Program-made: the position numbers and the translations under genes
Assembly: GCF_007828215.1 (NCBI RefSeq)
Contig: NZ_VIUE01000003.1
Coordinates: 372,001 to 436,000 of the forward strand
Direction of reading: 5' to 3'
Source of the DNA: Pseudomonas sp. SJZ074
GTDB taxonomy: Bacteria; Pseudomonadota; Gammaproteobacteria; Pseudomonadales; Pseudomonadaceae
Length of the DNA: 64,000 nucleotides
In this document: positions 54,866 through 63,486 of the stretch, in pieces
How positions within the stretch are numbered: position 1 is the first letter of the stretch
Layout of the letters: each line of letters begins with the position of its first letter
Notes under the pieces: generated by a model
Told to the model about the DNA's origin: nothing
Seen by the model: the letters and a program-made list of their open reading frames with translations, nothing else
The model's database searches: none

Positions 54866-57091
54866 ATGAAAGCGTTCGGCAAAATCCTGGGTCTGGTACT
54901 TCTCGGGCTGTTGCTGATCATTGTGGCCTTGGGCTTCGCCCTGACCCACCTCTTCGATCCCAACGACTATAAGGAAGAGATCCGCCAGATAGCCCGCGAC
55001 AAGGCCCACATTGAGCTGACCCTCAATGGCGACATCGGCTGGAGCCTGTTCCCATGGTTGGGCCTGGAACTGCACGAAGCCAGCGTCGCTACGCTGGCCA
55101 ACCCGACACAACCTTTTGCCGACCTGCAGATGCTCGGTCTTTCCGTACGGGTAATGCCGCTGTTACGCCGGGAAGTACAGATGAGCGACGTGCGGGTCGA
55201 AGGCCTGAACCTGCGCCTCAACCGTGACAAGAACGGCCACGGCAACTGGGAAGATATTGGCAAGCCCCCCGCATCCTCAACCACAGCAGGCACGCCGGCA
55301 CCGGCCGAGCAGCCTGCTCCGCCGGCCAGTACCCCGGCGGAAAAACCAACCCAGCCGACCCGCCTGGACATCGACAGCCTGACCGTGAACAACGCCCGGG
55401 TCGAATACACCGACGAGCAGACCGGCAAGCAGTTCAGCGCCGAAAGTATCCAACTGAGCACCGGCGCGGTCCACGACTCCACCAACATCCCGGTCAAATT
55501 GACCGCCTTCCTGTCCAGCAGCCAGCCAGCCGTACGCGTGCGAACCGAGGTCACCGGCGAACTGCGCTTCGAACGCGCCTTGCAGCGCTACAAGTTCGAA
55601 GACCTGAAACTGTCCGGCGAAGTCACCGGCGATCCGCTACAGGGCAAGATCCTGAATTTCAACGCCCAGGGCCAGCTGTTCCTGGACAGGGCCGCGAACG
55701 TTGCCGAATGGACCGGTATCAAGCTGTCCCTGAACCAGTTGCGTGCCCTGGGCGAGCTGAAGGTCAACGACCTCGACAAGACCCCGCAGTTGAACGGCGG
55801 CGTATCGATCGCCCAGTTCGACCTGGCGAACTTCGTCGACAGCATCGGCCAGAAACTGCCGGCCATGGGCGAAGGCAGCCTGACCAAGGTCGAACTGGTC
55901 AGCCGCATCGCCGGTACACCCAGCAGCGTCGAATTCAACAATATCAATCTGAAGGTCGACGACAGCAGCTTCAGCGGCCGTATCGCCGTGGAAGACTTCG
56001 CCAAGCAGTCCCTACGCGCGCAACTCAAGGCCGACACGTTCAACGTTGATCGCTACCTGCCGCCAAAGTCCGCCGAGACCAACAGCGCCAAGGCCGCCCG
56101 CGAGGAGGAAGTCAGCAACACCGAGGCCAGCGCCATGGCCGGCGCCGGCACCACGCCGTTGCCGAACGCCCCGACCCAGGGCGCCTGGAGCAACGACCGG
56201 CTCTTTCCGGTGGAGCGTCTGAGCAAGCTGGACCTCGATGCCGACCTGACTTTCGGCCTGTTGACCCTCGACAAGCTGCCGATCCAGGATGCGGCCCTCA
56301 AGGCCACCGGCCAGGGCGGCCTGTTGACCCTGGAGAACCTGCGGGGCGATCTGTTCAACGGCAACTTCGAAGCCAAGGGCACGCTGGATGTACGCCAGCC
56401 CACGCCGCAGTTGAGCCTGCAAACCCGGATCAACCGGGTGCCCGCCGAGAAAATCATCGAGAGCCAGGGCAAGAATCCGCCGGTCAAGGGACTGGTGACA
56501 CTCAACAGCGCCGTCACCGCCAGCGGCAACAGCCAGAAAGCCTTGATCGAAAGCCTGAACGGCAACGCCGGATTCGTCATCAACGACGGTGTGCTGCTCA
56601 ACGCCAACCTCGAACAACAACTGTGCAAGGGCATCGCCCTACTGAACCGCAAGAGCCTCAGCGGCGAACCTCGGGGCAAGGACACGTCGTTCCAGCAACT
56701 CGACGGCAACCTGACCTTCCACAACGGCGTGGCCAACAACCCGGACCTGAAAGTCCGCATCCCCGGCATGGCCGTCAACGGCAACGGTGACATCGACCTG
56801 CGCGTGCTCGGCATGGATTACCGCGTCGGCGTCATCGTCGAAGGTGACAAGAGCGATATGCCCGACCCGGCCTGCCAGGTCAACGAACGCTACGTCGACG
56901 TCGAATGGCCGCTGCGCTGCCGTGGCCCGCTGGAACTCGGCGCCAAGGCGTGCCGTCTGGACAACGACGGGCTGGGCAAGGTGGCGGCAAAACTGGCCGG
57001 CGACCGTCTCGGCGACAAGATCGACGAGAAGCTGGGCGATAAGGTCAGTCCCGAGCTGAAGGACGCGCTCAAGGGGCTGTTCAAACGATGA
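54866..57091 (+). CDS. AsmA family protein
   Basis: 741 residues. One N-terminal membrane anchor (ILGLVLLGLLLIIVALGFAL), then a long beta-rich AsmA domain (NDYKEEIRQIARDKAHIELTLNGDIGWSLFPWLGLEL) with a C-terminal AsmA_2 region and a Pro/Ala-rich insert near residues 135-165. AsmA-like proteins bridge the envelope and are proposed to move phospholipids to the outer membrane. Overlaps mutY by 4 bp; the same order occurs in other Pseudomonas. Confidence 0.92.
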   Translation: MKAFGKILGLVLLGLLLIIVALGFALTHLFDPNDYKEEIRQIARDKAHIELTLNGDIGWSLFPWLGLELHEASVATLANPTQPFADLQMLGLSVRVMPLLRREVQMSDVRVEGLNLRLNRDKNGHGNWEDIGKPPASSTTAGTPAPAEQPAPPASTPAEKPTQPTRLDIDSLTVNNARVEYTDEQTGKQFSAESIQLSTGAVHDSTNIPVKLTAFLSSSQPAVRVRTEVTGELRFERALQRYKFEDLKLSGEVTGDPLQGKILNFNAQGQLFLDRAANVAEWTGIKLSLNQLRALGELKVNDLDKTPQLNGGVSIAQFDLANFVDSIGQKLPAMGEGSLTKVELVSRIAGTPSSVEFNNINLKVDDSSFSGRIAVEDFAKQSLRAQLKADTFNVDRYLPPKSAETNSAKAAREEEVSNTEASAMAGAGTTPLPNAPTQGAWSNDRLFPVERLSKLDLDADLTFGLLTLDKLPIQDAALKATGQGGLLTLENLRGDLFNGNFEAKGTLDVRQPTPQLSLQTRINRVPAEKIIESQGKNPPVKGLVTLNSAVTASGNSQKALIESLNGNAGFVINDGVLLNANLEQQLCKGIALLNRKSLSGEPRGKDTSFQQLDGNLTFHNGVANNPDLKVRIPGMAVNGNGDIDLRVLGMDYRVGVIVEGDKSDMPDPACQVNERYVDVEWPLRCRGPLELGAKACRLDNDGLGKVAAKLAGDRLGDKIDEKLGDKVSPELKDALKGLFKR

Positions 57092-58155
57092 GAGCCGAGC
57101 AGTTTTCCTCCGCTGTCCTGGACTGGTTCGACCGCCACGGGCGTCACGACCTGCCTTGGCAACAAGGCATCACTCCGTACCGGGTGTGGGTCTCAGAAAT
57201 CATGCTGCAGCAGACCCAGGTCAGCACCGTGCTCAATTACTTCGACCGCTTCATGGCCTCACTGCCGACCGTCGAAGCCCTGGCCGCCGCGCCGGAAGAC
57301 GAAGTACTGCACCTGTGGACCGGCCTGGGCTATTACACCCGCGCGCGCAACCTGCAAAAGACCGCAAAGATCGTCGTCGACCAGTACGGCGGTGAATTCC
57401 CCCGGGATGTGGAAAAACTCACCGAACTACCGGGGATCGGCCTGTCTACCGCCGGCGCCATCGCCAGCATCAGTATGGGCCTGCGGGCGCCAATCCTCGA
57501 TGGCAACGTCAAGCGGGTGCTGGCGCGCTTTACGGCCCAGGAAGGCTACCCGGGCGAACCCAAGGTCGCCAAGCAACTGTGGGCCACCGCCGAGCGCTTC
57601 ACCCCACAGGACAGGGTCAACGCCTATACCCAGGCGATGATGGACCTGGGCGCCACGCTCTGCACCCGCAGCAAGCCCAGCTGCCTGCTCTGCCCTCTCA
57701 AGTCAGGTTGCGAAGCCCACATGCTGGGCCTGGAAACCCGCTACCCGATCCCCAAGCCGCGCAAGGAGGTCCCCAAGAAACGCACGCTGATGCCAATGCT
57801 GGCCAACCGTGAAGGCGCCATCCTGCTTTATCGTCGCCCTTCCACCGGCCTGTGGGGCGGATTGTGGAGCCTGCCGGAACTCGACGACCTCGACGACCTT
57901 CAGCACCTGGCCCTGCAACATGCCCTGGAGCTGGGCCAGCAGCAGGAGATGCCCGGCCTGGTACATACCTTCAGCCACTTCCAGTTGGCAATCGAACCCT
58001 GGTTGGTCCAGGTTCGGGAAAACGGCCATCACGTGGCCGAGGCCGACTGGCTCTGGTATAACCTCGCCACCCCACCGCGCCTGGGCCTGGCCGCCCCGGT
58101 CAAAACCTTGCTCGAGCGCGCGGCCGCCGTATTGAACGCAGGAGAGCTGTCATGA
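57088..58155 (+). CDS. mutY: A/G-specific adenine glycosylase
   Basis: 355 residues. Removes adenine mispaired with 8-oxoguanine. Helix-hairpin-helix [13 protein letters not shown] with the catalytic Asp in [14 protein letters not shown], catalytic Glu in [12 protein letters not shown], the 4Fe-4S cluster C-X6-C-X2-C-X5-C near residues 195-210, and a C-terminal NUDIX-like 8-oxoG recognition domain. Translationally coupled to asmA and yggX. Confidence 0.97.
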   Translation: MRAEQFSSAVLDWFDRHGRHDLPWQQGITPYRVWVSEIMLQQTQVSTVLNYFDRFMASLPTVEALAAAPEDEVLHLWTGLGYYTRARNLQKTAKIVVDQYGGEFPRDVEKLTELPGIGLSTAGAIASISMGLRAPILDGNVKRVLARFTAQEGYPGEPKVAKQLWATAERFTPQDRVNAYTQAMMDLGATLCTRSKPSCLLCPLKSGCEAHMLGLETRYPIPKPRKEVPKKRTLMPMLANREGAILLYRRPSTGLWGGLWSLPELDDLDDLQHLALQHALELGQQQEMPGLVHTFSHFQLAIEPWLVQVRENGHHVAEADWLWYNLATPPRLGLAAPVKTLLERAAAVLNAGELS

Positions 58156-58424
58156 CCCGCACCATCATGTGCCGTAAATACAAAGAAGAACTGCCCGCCC
58201 TGGAACGAGCCCCCTTCCCGGGTCCCATCGGCCAGGATATCTACGACAACGTCTCGGCCAAGGCCTGGGGCGACTGGCAGAAACACCAGACGCTACTGAT
58301 CAACGAAAAACGCCTGAACATGATGAACGCCGACGACCGCAAATACCTTCAGGGCGAAATGGCGAAGTTCTTTTCCGGCGAAGAATATGCCAAGGCCGAA
58401 GGCTACGTGCCGCCGTCCGAATAA
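58152..58424 (+). CDS. yggX: Oxidative damage protection / Fe(II) trafficking protein
   Basis: 90 residues. Starts [21 protein letters not shown] with the conserved Cys7 and continues [18 protein letters not shown], both family hallmarks. Protects Fe-S enzymes from oxidative damage; coupling to mutY (itself an Fe-S enzyme) is conserved. Confidence 0.96.
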   Translation: MTRTIMCRKYKEELPALERAPFPGPIGQDIYDNVSAKAWGDWQKHQTLLINEKRLNMMNADDRKYLQGEMAKFFSGEEYAKAEGYVPPSE

Positions 58425-58487
58425 GCTGTCCGGACTCGGGGCGAATCGTAAGCGACGGTAATAATTAAATATTTTTTGAGAACTTGC

Positions 58488-58516
58488 TTGACGCCCCCCT
58501 GAAAAACCCGTTTAAT
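58488..58516 (+). promoter_or_regulatory. Promoter of tRNA-Phe
   Basis: TTGACG, 17-nt spacer, TTTAAT, followed by the G+C-rich discriminator GCGCCCC and preceded by an A/T-rich tract (58461-58479) that resembles an UP element. This is the design of growth-rate/stringently controlled stable-RNA promoters. Confidence 0.9.
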
Positions 58517-58526
58517 GCGCCCCGTT

Positions 58527-58602
58527 GCCCAGATAGCTCAGTCGGTAGAGCAGGGGATTGAAAATCCCCGTGTCGGCGGTTCGATTCCGTCTCTGGGCAC
58601 CA
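58527..58602 (+). tRNA. tRNA-Phe (GAA)
   Basis: 76 nt. Acceptor GCCCAGA/TCTGGGC with encoded CCA, D arm GCTC-AGTCGGTAGA-GAGC type, anticodon stem GGGGA/TCCCC with loop TTGAAAA (anticodon GAA), and T arm with GTTCGATTC. All stems pair. Confidence 0.98.
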
Positions 58603-58610
58603 AAATACCG

Positions 58611-58644
58611 AAAACCCCGATCAAGAAATTGATCGGGGTTTTTT
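58611..58644 (+). terminator. Terminator of the tRNA-Phe transcript
   Basis: 14-bp stem AAAACCCCGATCAA / TTGATCGGGGTTTT with a GAAA tetraloop, followed by further T's. Confidence 0.95.
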
Positions 58645-58815
58645 ATTGCCTGTTGTTTTATCAGCGGACCATTCTGATGACAGGACCTTGGCCATGTGAG
58701 CGACACAAGGTTTCATGCATGGTCGCTCAGAGCGTTGTTGCACGTTCGCCTCTTCAGGGCTGCCCCATCTGACCAGTGTCCTTCCCAAACCCTTGGCGCT
58801 CGACAGGGTGGCGGA

Positions 58816-59796
58816 TCAACGACCCGAAGAAAACTGCTTCCCGGACCGAACCAAGGCGGGAATCGCGCGGATGTAAATCAACTCACTGACCAGTTCCACC
58901 AGGGTCTGAGTGATGACCGCAGCCGCTGCAAGCCCTCTGATCTCTTCCGGTAGGGCCAGCGCCAGTGGGAGCACCACCAATGAATTACGCGTAGCACTGC
59001 TGAACGCCACCGATCTGGCCGTTGTCGCGGGCAACTTGAAGAGCCGGGCTACCCAGGCCCCCAGCAGCGGTGCCAGGAACATGAAGGCAACATAAACAGG
59101 GACGACCGGCAATAACTTATCCACGTCCCTGACAACCCACCCAATCTGCGAAGCGATTACCACGACCAAGACAGCGGCCATGGCCGGAACGGGCATCCAG
59201 GCCCAGGCGTTGTGCCACCTTTTTATGAAGGGTGATTTCTTTATCCCGGCAGCGGTGGCTATCGCCAGCACCATCGGCAAAACAATCAGCACCACAAAGG
59301 CCTCGACGAATGGGCCGATAGAGATCACAACAGCTGAATCGCCACTGAGCATAAAGGCCAGGTACAGGGGTAACAGCACAAGTTGCAGAAGTAGCAGTAC
59401 CGGTGTGGCTGCCAGAGTCAGTCTGGAATCACCCTTGCCGATATGAGTGAATACCACGACGTAATCGATACACGGGGTGAGCAAAACCAATAAGGCGCCT
59501 ACAAGGATCGCCGGGTGATGAGTGAGCCCCCTGGTCAAGGCCCAGACCAACAACGGAATGACGATGAAGTTTGCCATGAGAAGGGCCAGCATGAAGCGCC
59601 TGTTGCCGAGCCCTTCGCGAAGATCGAGAAACGGGATCTGGAGAAACATGGCGTACATGAGCACCGCGATGACGGGAGTCACCAGCACACTCAGGGCCTG
59701 GGAGGCAGCAGGCGCAGCAAGGCCGGCGATGGCCGCGACGATGACAGCACCGAAGTAGATCGAAATCTGGTGCTGCTCCAACCGCTCTTTGTTCAA
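58816..59796 (-). CDS. ACR3/BASS-family transporter, putative arsenic-resistance type
   Basis: 326 residues, about ten membrane spans. Resembles bile acid:sodium symporter/ACR3 proteins: a conserved Cys in LLTPCIDYVVVFTHIGKGD near residue 105, and FSSATRNSLVVLPLALALP near residue 270. No arsR, arsC or arsH gene is linked, so the arsenite role is uncertain; a general BASS organic-anion carrier is the alternative. First gene after tRNA-Phe, in the accessory stretch. Confidence 0.75.
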   Translation of the reverse strand: MNKERLEQHQISIYFGAVIVAAIAGLAAPAASQALSVLVTPVIAVLMYAMFLQIPFLDLREGLGNRRFMLALLMANFIVIPLLVWALTRGLTHHPAILVGALLVLLTPCIDYVVVFTHIGKGDSRLTLAATPVLLLLQLVLLPLYLAFMLSGDSAVVISIGPFVEAFVVLIVLPMVLAIATAAGIKKSPFIKRWHNAWAWMPVPAMAAVLVVVIASQIGWVVRDVDKLLPVVPVYVAFMFLAPLLGAWVARLFKLPATTARSVAFSSATRNSLVVLPLALALPEEIRGLAAAAVITQTLVELVSELIYIRAIPALVRSGKQFSSGR

Positions 59797-59987
59797 ACTA
59801 TGTCCTTATGACTCGCGAGTTTCTTCGGATGGCAACCTGAACCCAGATTTAAAGTACCCGCATCTTACCTCACCCCGACCCGTTCCCACGTTGCATCACA
59901 CAACTGGCGCGAGGTCCCGGCTCTTTCGCCGCGTCTGCGACTCGGCTACATTCGACTCCCACTTGCCCTCCCGACAAACGAGCCGAC

Positions 59988-60317
59988 ATGGACATCACAG
60001 ACCTTCCCTTTGGCACCACCGACTGGTCAACCATCGAACCCACCGAACACAAAGGCATCACCGGCACGGCGTATTGGCGGACACGACAATTCGGGAACAT
60101 CCGGGTGCGAATGGTGGAATATACGGCGGGGTATCTGGCTGACCACTGGTGCACCAAGGGGCACATCCTGCTTTGTCTGAAAGGTGAGCTGAACACCGAG
60201 CTGGAGGATGGACGGCACTTCGTGCTCAAGCCTGGCATGAGCTATCAGGTGGCTGACCAGGCCGAGCCCCACCGTTCTTCGACATCCCAGGGTGCCACCC
60301 TGTTCGTGGTGGATTGA
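59988..60317 (+). CDS. DHCW-motif cupin-fold protein
   Basis: 109 residues, single-domain cupin. The name-giving motif appears as ADHWCTKGHILLCLKGEL; the second cupin half carries LKPGMSYQVADQAEPHRSST. Likely binds a metal via the His/Cys residues. No function known. Transcribed alone. Confidence 0.82.
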   Translation: MDITDLPFGTTDWSTIEPTEHKGITGTAYWRTRQFGNIRVRMVEYTAGYLADHWCTKGHILLCLKGELNTELEDGRHFVLKPGMSYQVADQAEPHRSSTSQGATLFVVD

Positions 60318-60382
60318 GGTTCGAAGCATTGGCCTTGAGGCTGTAGGATATACAGCCTTATCTCACGTCAGGAATCCGGCCC

Positions 60383-60790
60383 ATGGCATCGGCGAACAAA
60401 CAGCAGAAACGTAACCAGCGCGCCAAGGCGAAAGCCAAGCAGAACCGCGTTCAACGTGCAGCTGCGCCGAATGACTTCCTGGACCCGAACGATGAGCGCA
60501 TCGATCTGGAAACGGTGGATCTGTCCGATCTGTTCAACCAGATGCGCATCGCCGAAAAAGTCAGCCAGCAGGCCATGTGCGCGGCCTTCCTCGGCCATCC
60601 ACTGCTGGCGCTGGTGCTGGAGCAGGAAGGTGAAGAAGAAGCCACGGACTTCATCTTTACCGCCTTGATCGAATATCGTCGCCTGACCATGGGTGTCGAC
60701 GAGCAAACCGCGCTGGACTGGGTCGAAAGCCCCCAATTCCAGGCCGATTACGTCGCGGCGTCCCGGGAACTGACGCAAGCGTCCGATTAA
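60383..60790 (+). CDS. Small protein with basic N-terminus, paralogue 1
   Basis: 135 residues. A strongly basic N-terminal stretch (NKQQKRNQRAKAKAKQNR) suggests nucleic-acid or ribosome contact; the rest is acidic and helical. It aligns with the product of 62216-62662 at the N-terminus (shared NKQQKR-RAK-KAKQ) and in the C-terminal half (YR-EQTALDWVESPQF versus YRMW-RETARRWLSTPEF). I recognise no domain. A DUF1016 gene separates the two copies. Confidence 0.7.
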   Translation: MASANKQQKRNQRAKAKAKQNRVQRAAAPNDFLDPNDERIDLETVDLSDLFNQMRIAEKVSQQAMCAAFLGHPLLALVLEQEGEEEATDFIFTALIEYRRLTMGVDEQTALDWVESPQFQADYVAASRELTQASD

Positions 60791-61029
60791 CTTCGCTGCC
60801 CACGAAGCTGCCCGGTCGAACCGGGTAGCCTGCGTCAGAATTTTCCGCACACCGACATTTTATTCGGACAGTGCCTACAGGTCCTGACGCAACTGACATA
60901 GCCCCGCCTCAAACCGATCCCGCATGAATCCGTCGCTTTTCACCCAGGCCAAACAGCCTCGTCCGGCATCATCAACATACCGATTGGAGCATTCTTTTTT
61001 GGACCGCCCACCACTTCGGCTGATACTCG

Positions 61030-62088
61030 ATGAGTCCACTTTTACCCCAAGACGATCCAAAGCTTGCGCCACTGATCAACGAACTCGGTGAGCTGATCCA
61101 GCAGGCACGCCGTAAAGTGCTGCGCGCCGTTGATACGCTTCAAGTACATACCTGCTGGCAGATTGGACGGCATATCGTTGAATTCGAGCAGAGAGGAGCA
61201 GAGCGTGCAGCTTATGGAAAACGGCTGCTGCCAATTCTGGCGAAAACACTTACGGCGAAGTTTGGTAAAGGCTTCGATGCCTCGAATCTGCGCTATATGC
61301 GGCTTTTTTATCAGGCATTCCCAAAGTGTGACGCACTGCGTCACGAATTGAGCTGGACCCATTACCGCTCGCTTCTACGGGTGGAAAACGATAACGCCCG
61401 GCACTGGTACATGAACGAAACCGCCACGCAAAACTGGTCCACCCGCGCTCTGGAACACCAGATCGGAACCTTCTGCTACGAGCGCCTGCTGGCAAGCCGC
61501 GACCGGCCCAAGGTGAAGCAGGAGGCCTCGGACAACCTGAAAGCCTTCGAACTCGGCCCAAGGGATATCGTCAGGGATCCGGTCGTCCTGGAGTTCCTCG
61601 GGCTGCCCAATGCCGGCCTCCTGCTGGAAACCGATCTGGAACAGGCCTTGCTCGACCAGCTACAGGGTTTCCTCCTCGAACTGGGCAAGGGCTTCGCCTT
61701 CGTTGCCCGTCAGCAACGCATCAGCACCGAGAGCAGGGACTTCTACATCGATCTCGTCTTCTACAACTATCTGCTCAAGTGCTTTGTGATTGTCGACCTC
61801 AAGCGTGGCGAACTCAGCCATCAGGACATCGGCCAGATGGACATGTACGTCCGCCTCTACGATGACCAGAGGCGCGGCCCGGACGACAAGCCCACCGTCG
61901 GAATTATCCTCTGCGCGCAAAAGGACGAGTCGGTAGTGCGCTACTCCGTATTGCAAGGCAACGAACAACTTTTCGCCAGCCAGTACCAGCTTGTACTCCC
62001 TACAGAAGAAGAGCTACGCAATGAACTGGATCGTGAGCGGGCGCGACTTGAGGAACGAGCATCGGGCACAGCGGCTGAAGGCAACTGA
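61030..62088 (+). CDS. DUF1016 / YhcG-type PDDEXK nuclease
   Basis: 352 residues. The N-terminal DUF1016_N helical domain (about 10-165) ends near WTHYRSLLRV. The C-terminal PD-(D/E)XK nuclease domain has the active-site strand DFYIDLVFYNYLLKCFVIVDLK (split by a short turn), with Asp and the D-L-K triad visible, and ILCAQKDESVVRYSV near the end. YhcG-like proteins are widespread, often mobile or defence-associated, but their in vivo role is not settled. No methylase or helicase partner is linked. Confidence 0.88.
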   Translation: MSPLLPQDDPKLAPLINELGELIQQARRKVLRAVDTLQVHTCWQIGRHIVEFEQRGAERAAYGKRLLPILAKTLTAKFGKGFDASNLRYMRLFYQAFPKCDALRHELSWTHYRSLLRVENDNARHWYMNETATQNWSTRALEHQIGTFCYERLLASRDRPKVKQEASDNLKAFELGPRDIVRDPVVLEFLGLPNAGLLLETDLEQALLDQLQGFLLELGKGFAFVARQQRISTESRDFYIDLVFYNYLLKCFVIVDLKRGELSHQDIGQMDMYVRLYDDQRRGPDDKPTVGIILCAQKDESVVRYSVLQGNEQLFASQYQLVLPTEEELRNELDRERARLEERASGTAAEGN

Positions 62089-62215
62089 CCCCCTCACGCT
62101 GATCTGGGCATTATCCGAGTCCGAAGCGGTAAACTACCCGTCTAACAGACCACCGACCCTGCCAAAATGGCTTGAGGCGGACATTGCCACCTGACGAATT
62201 GGAAACCGAAGCCCG

Positions 62216-62662
62216 ATGGCCTCATTGAATAAGCAGCAGAAACGCGCCAGGCGCGCCAAAGACAAAGCCAAGCAGATCCGCATGACCGGGCGCAAATCCA
62301 TTCCAATGTATGGCGATCCGGCCCACGCTACCGCTCAGCCACCCGTCTACGTACTGGAGTTGTTCGCCAAACTGCGCGAAGCCGAAGCCGTCGGTCGAAG
62401 CGAATTGCTCGATACGCTGCTTTCTTCCCTGAGCGTGATGATCAGCGAACGCCCGGGCCTGCTGGATCTGAAGAACGCCGAGAACGAAAGCATGGCGGCA
62501 ACCAACCTGGCCGCCGACATGCTGGTGGATTACCGCATGTGGGCCGACGATATGGACCGCGAAACGGCACGGCGCTGGCTCAGCACTCCCGAATTCATCA
62601 AGGACTTCAGCGAAGCGCTGGACCGTTATCGCCAATCGATGGAAGAGCCCGCCGGCGAGTAA
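62216..62662 (+). CDS. Small protein with basic N-terminus, paralogue 2
   Basis: 148 residues, paralogous to 60383-60790. Basic N-terminus (NKQQKRARRAKDKAKQIR), a central helical region (LELFAKLREAEAVGRSELLDTLL) and a C-terminal half with MLVDYRMWADDMDRETARRWL. Function unknown. Convergent with the next gene, which ends 10 bp away. Confidence 0.7.
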   Translation: MASLNKQQKRARRAKDKAKQIRMTGRKSIPMYGDPAHATAQPPVYVLELFAKLREAEAVGRSELLDTLLSSLSVMISERPGLLDLKNAENESMAATNLAADMLVDYRMWADDMDRETARRWLSTPEFIKDFSEALDRYRQSMEEPAGE

Positions 62663-62671
62663 GCCGATTGG

Positions 62672-63109
62672 CTATTCGTCACCGTTCCAATGGAACACCA
62701 GATTGCGTGCGGCCCCGTTGCCTATGTCGGCGGTGTCGCGGCGCTCTTCGCCATTACGTGTCGCCATCACGGCGTACTTGCCCGGCGGCAGTTGCACATA
62801 AACCAACGGTCCCGCGTCATCCAGCGTCAGCAGTGTTTGCCCCGATGCGTTGTGGATCGTGACGTGCACATCAGGGATGTATTTGTTTTCAGGCCCGACC
62901 GCAAAAATCATGTGCAGGTTGTACCCCTGCGCCTGCCTGATGGCCCGGGCCTCGTCCTCGCCAATACCACCGGACAGGTAGGTGATGCCGTTTTGCTGTA
63001 GCGGCTGAACCTGCACGCCGGCGTTGTCTATTGGAGCGAGGTTGGTGGCGTTGAGCATGATGGGGAACAGCAGTGCACCAATTGCGATAAGGCAATGGAG
63101 GGTTTTCAT
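62672..63109 (-). CDS. Exported hypothetical protein, carboxypeptidase-regulatory-like fold
   Basis: 145 residues with a signal peptide (ends near LNA-TNLAP). The mature part resembles a small beta-sandwich of the carboxypeptidase regulatory-like type (VHVTIHNASGQTLLTLDDAGPLVYVQLPPGKYAVMA). No catalytic residues are evident. It may be a periplasmic stress or adhesion accessory. Single gene. Confidence 0.7.
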   Translation of the reverse strand: MKTLHCLIAIGALLFPIMLNATNLAPIDNAGVQVQPLQQNGITYLSGGIGEDEARAIRQAQGYNLHMIFAVGPENKYIPDVHVTIHNASGQTLLTLDDAGPLVYVQLPPGKYAVMATRNGEERRDTADIGNGAARNLVFHWNGDE

Positions 63110-63486
63110 GATGGCAACTCCTGATTCTGGAAAGCCATCTCATTTGATTGGTTAACCAACGTTCGGGTTTAGATCAATTGGAAGTTGGCTCGAATGCAGT
63201 TTGGAATGAAACGCTCATCCGGTTAACCCTTCCAACCCCCGCCCAAAGCTGGCACCATCGCGCCTTTTTTTACGCGACTCCCCCGGATCTTCACCGGCAA
63301 ACACGGTTCAAACAGCCGTTCGGTTGTTGATGGCGCGACAGTCTGCTGTGCCGATGCGACAAGCTGCCGCACATCACCGGTTTACCACCCGTAGCGCTGT
63401 TGGCTGCCGTTCGGACGCATGCTAGCTTGGCCGCCTCGCCAGGAAGGCTGCCAACAGCAAGGGAGCACTTATCATGAGGACCGCAC
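63110..63486. other. Intergenic region before the amino-acid ABC operon
   Basis: 377 bp without a gene. It holds a perfect 12-bp palindrome TTGGTTAACCAA (63148-63159), 38 bp upstream of the exported hypothetical gene and a possible operator. A weak candidate promoter for the ABC ATPase is TTGGCT-N17-TAGCTT (63400-63428). I see no other structure. Confidence 0.5.

Noticed and set aside
58527..63486. Integrative element at tRNA-Phe
   Set aside because: No integrase, no mobilisation gene and no repeated tRNA 3' end found downstream.
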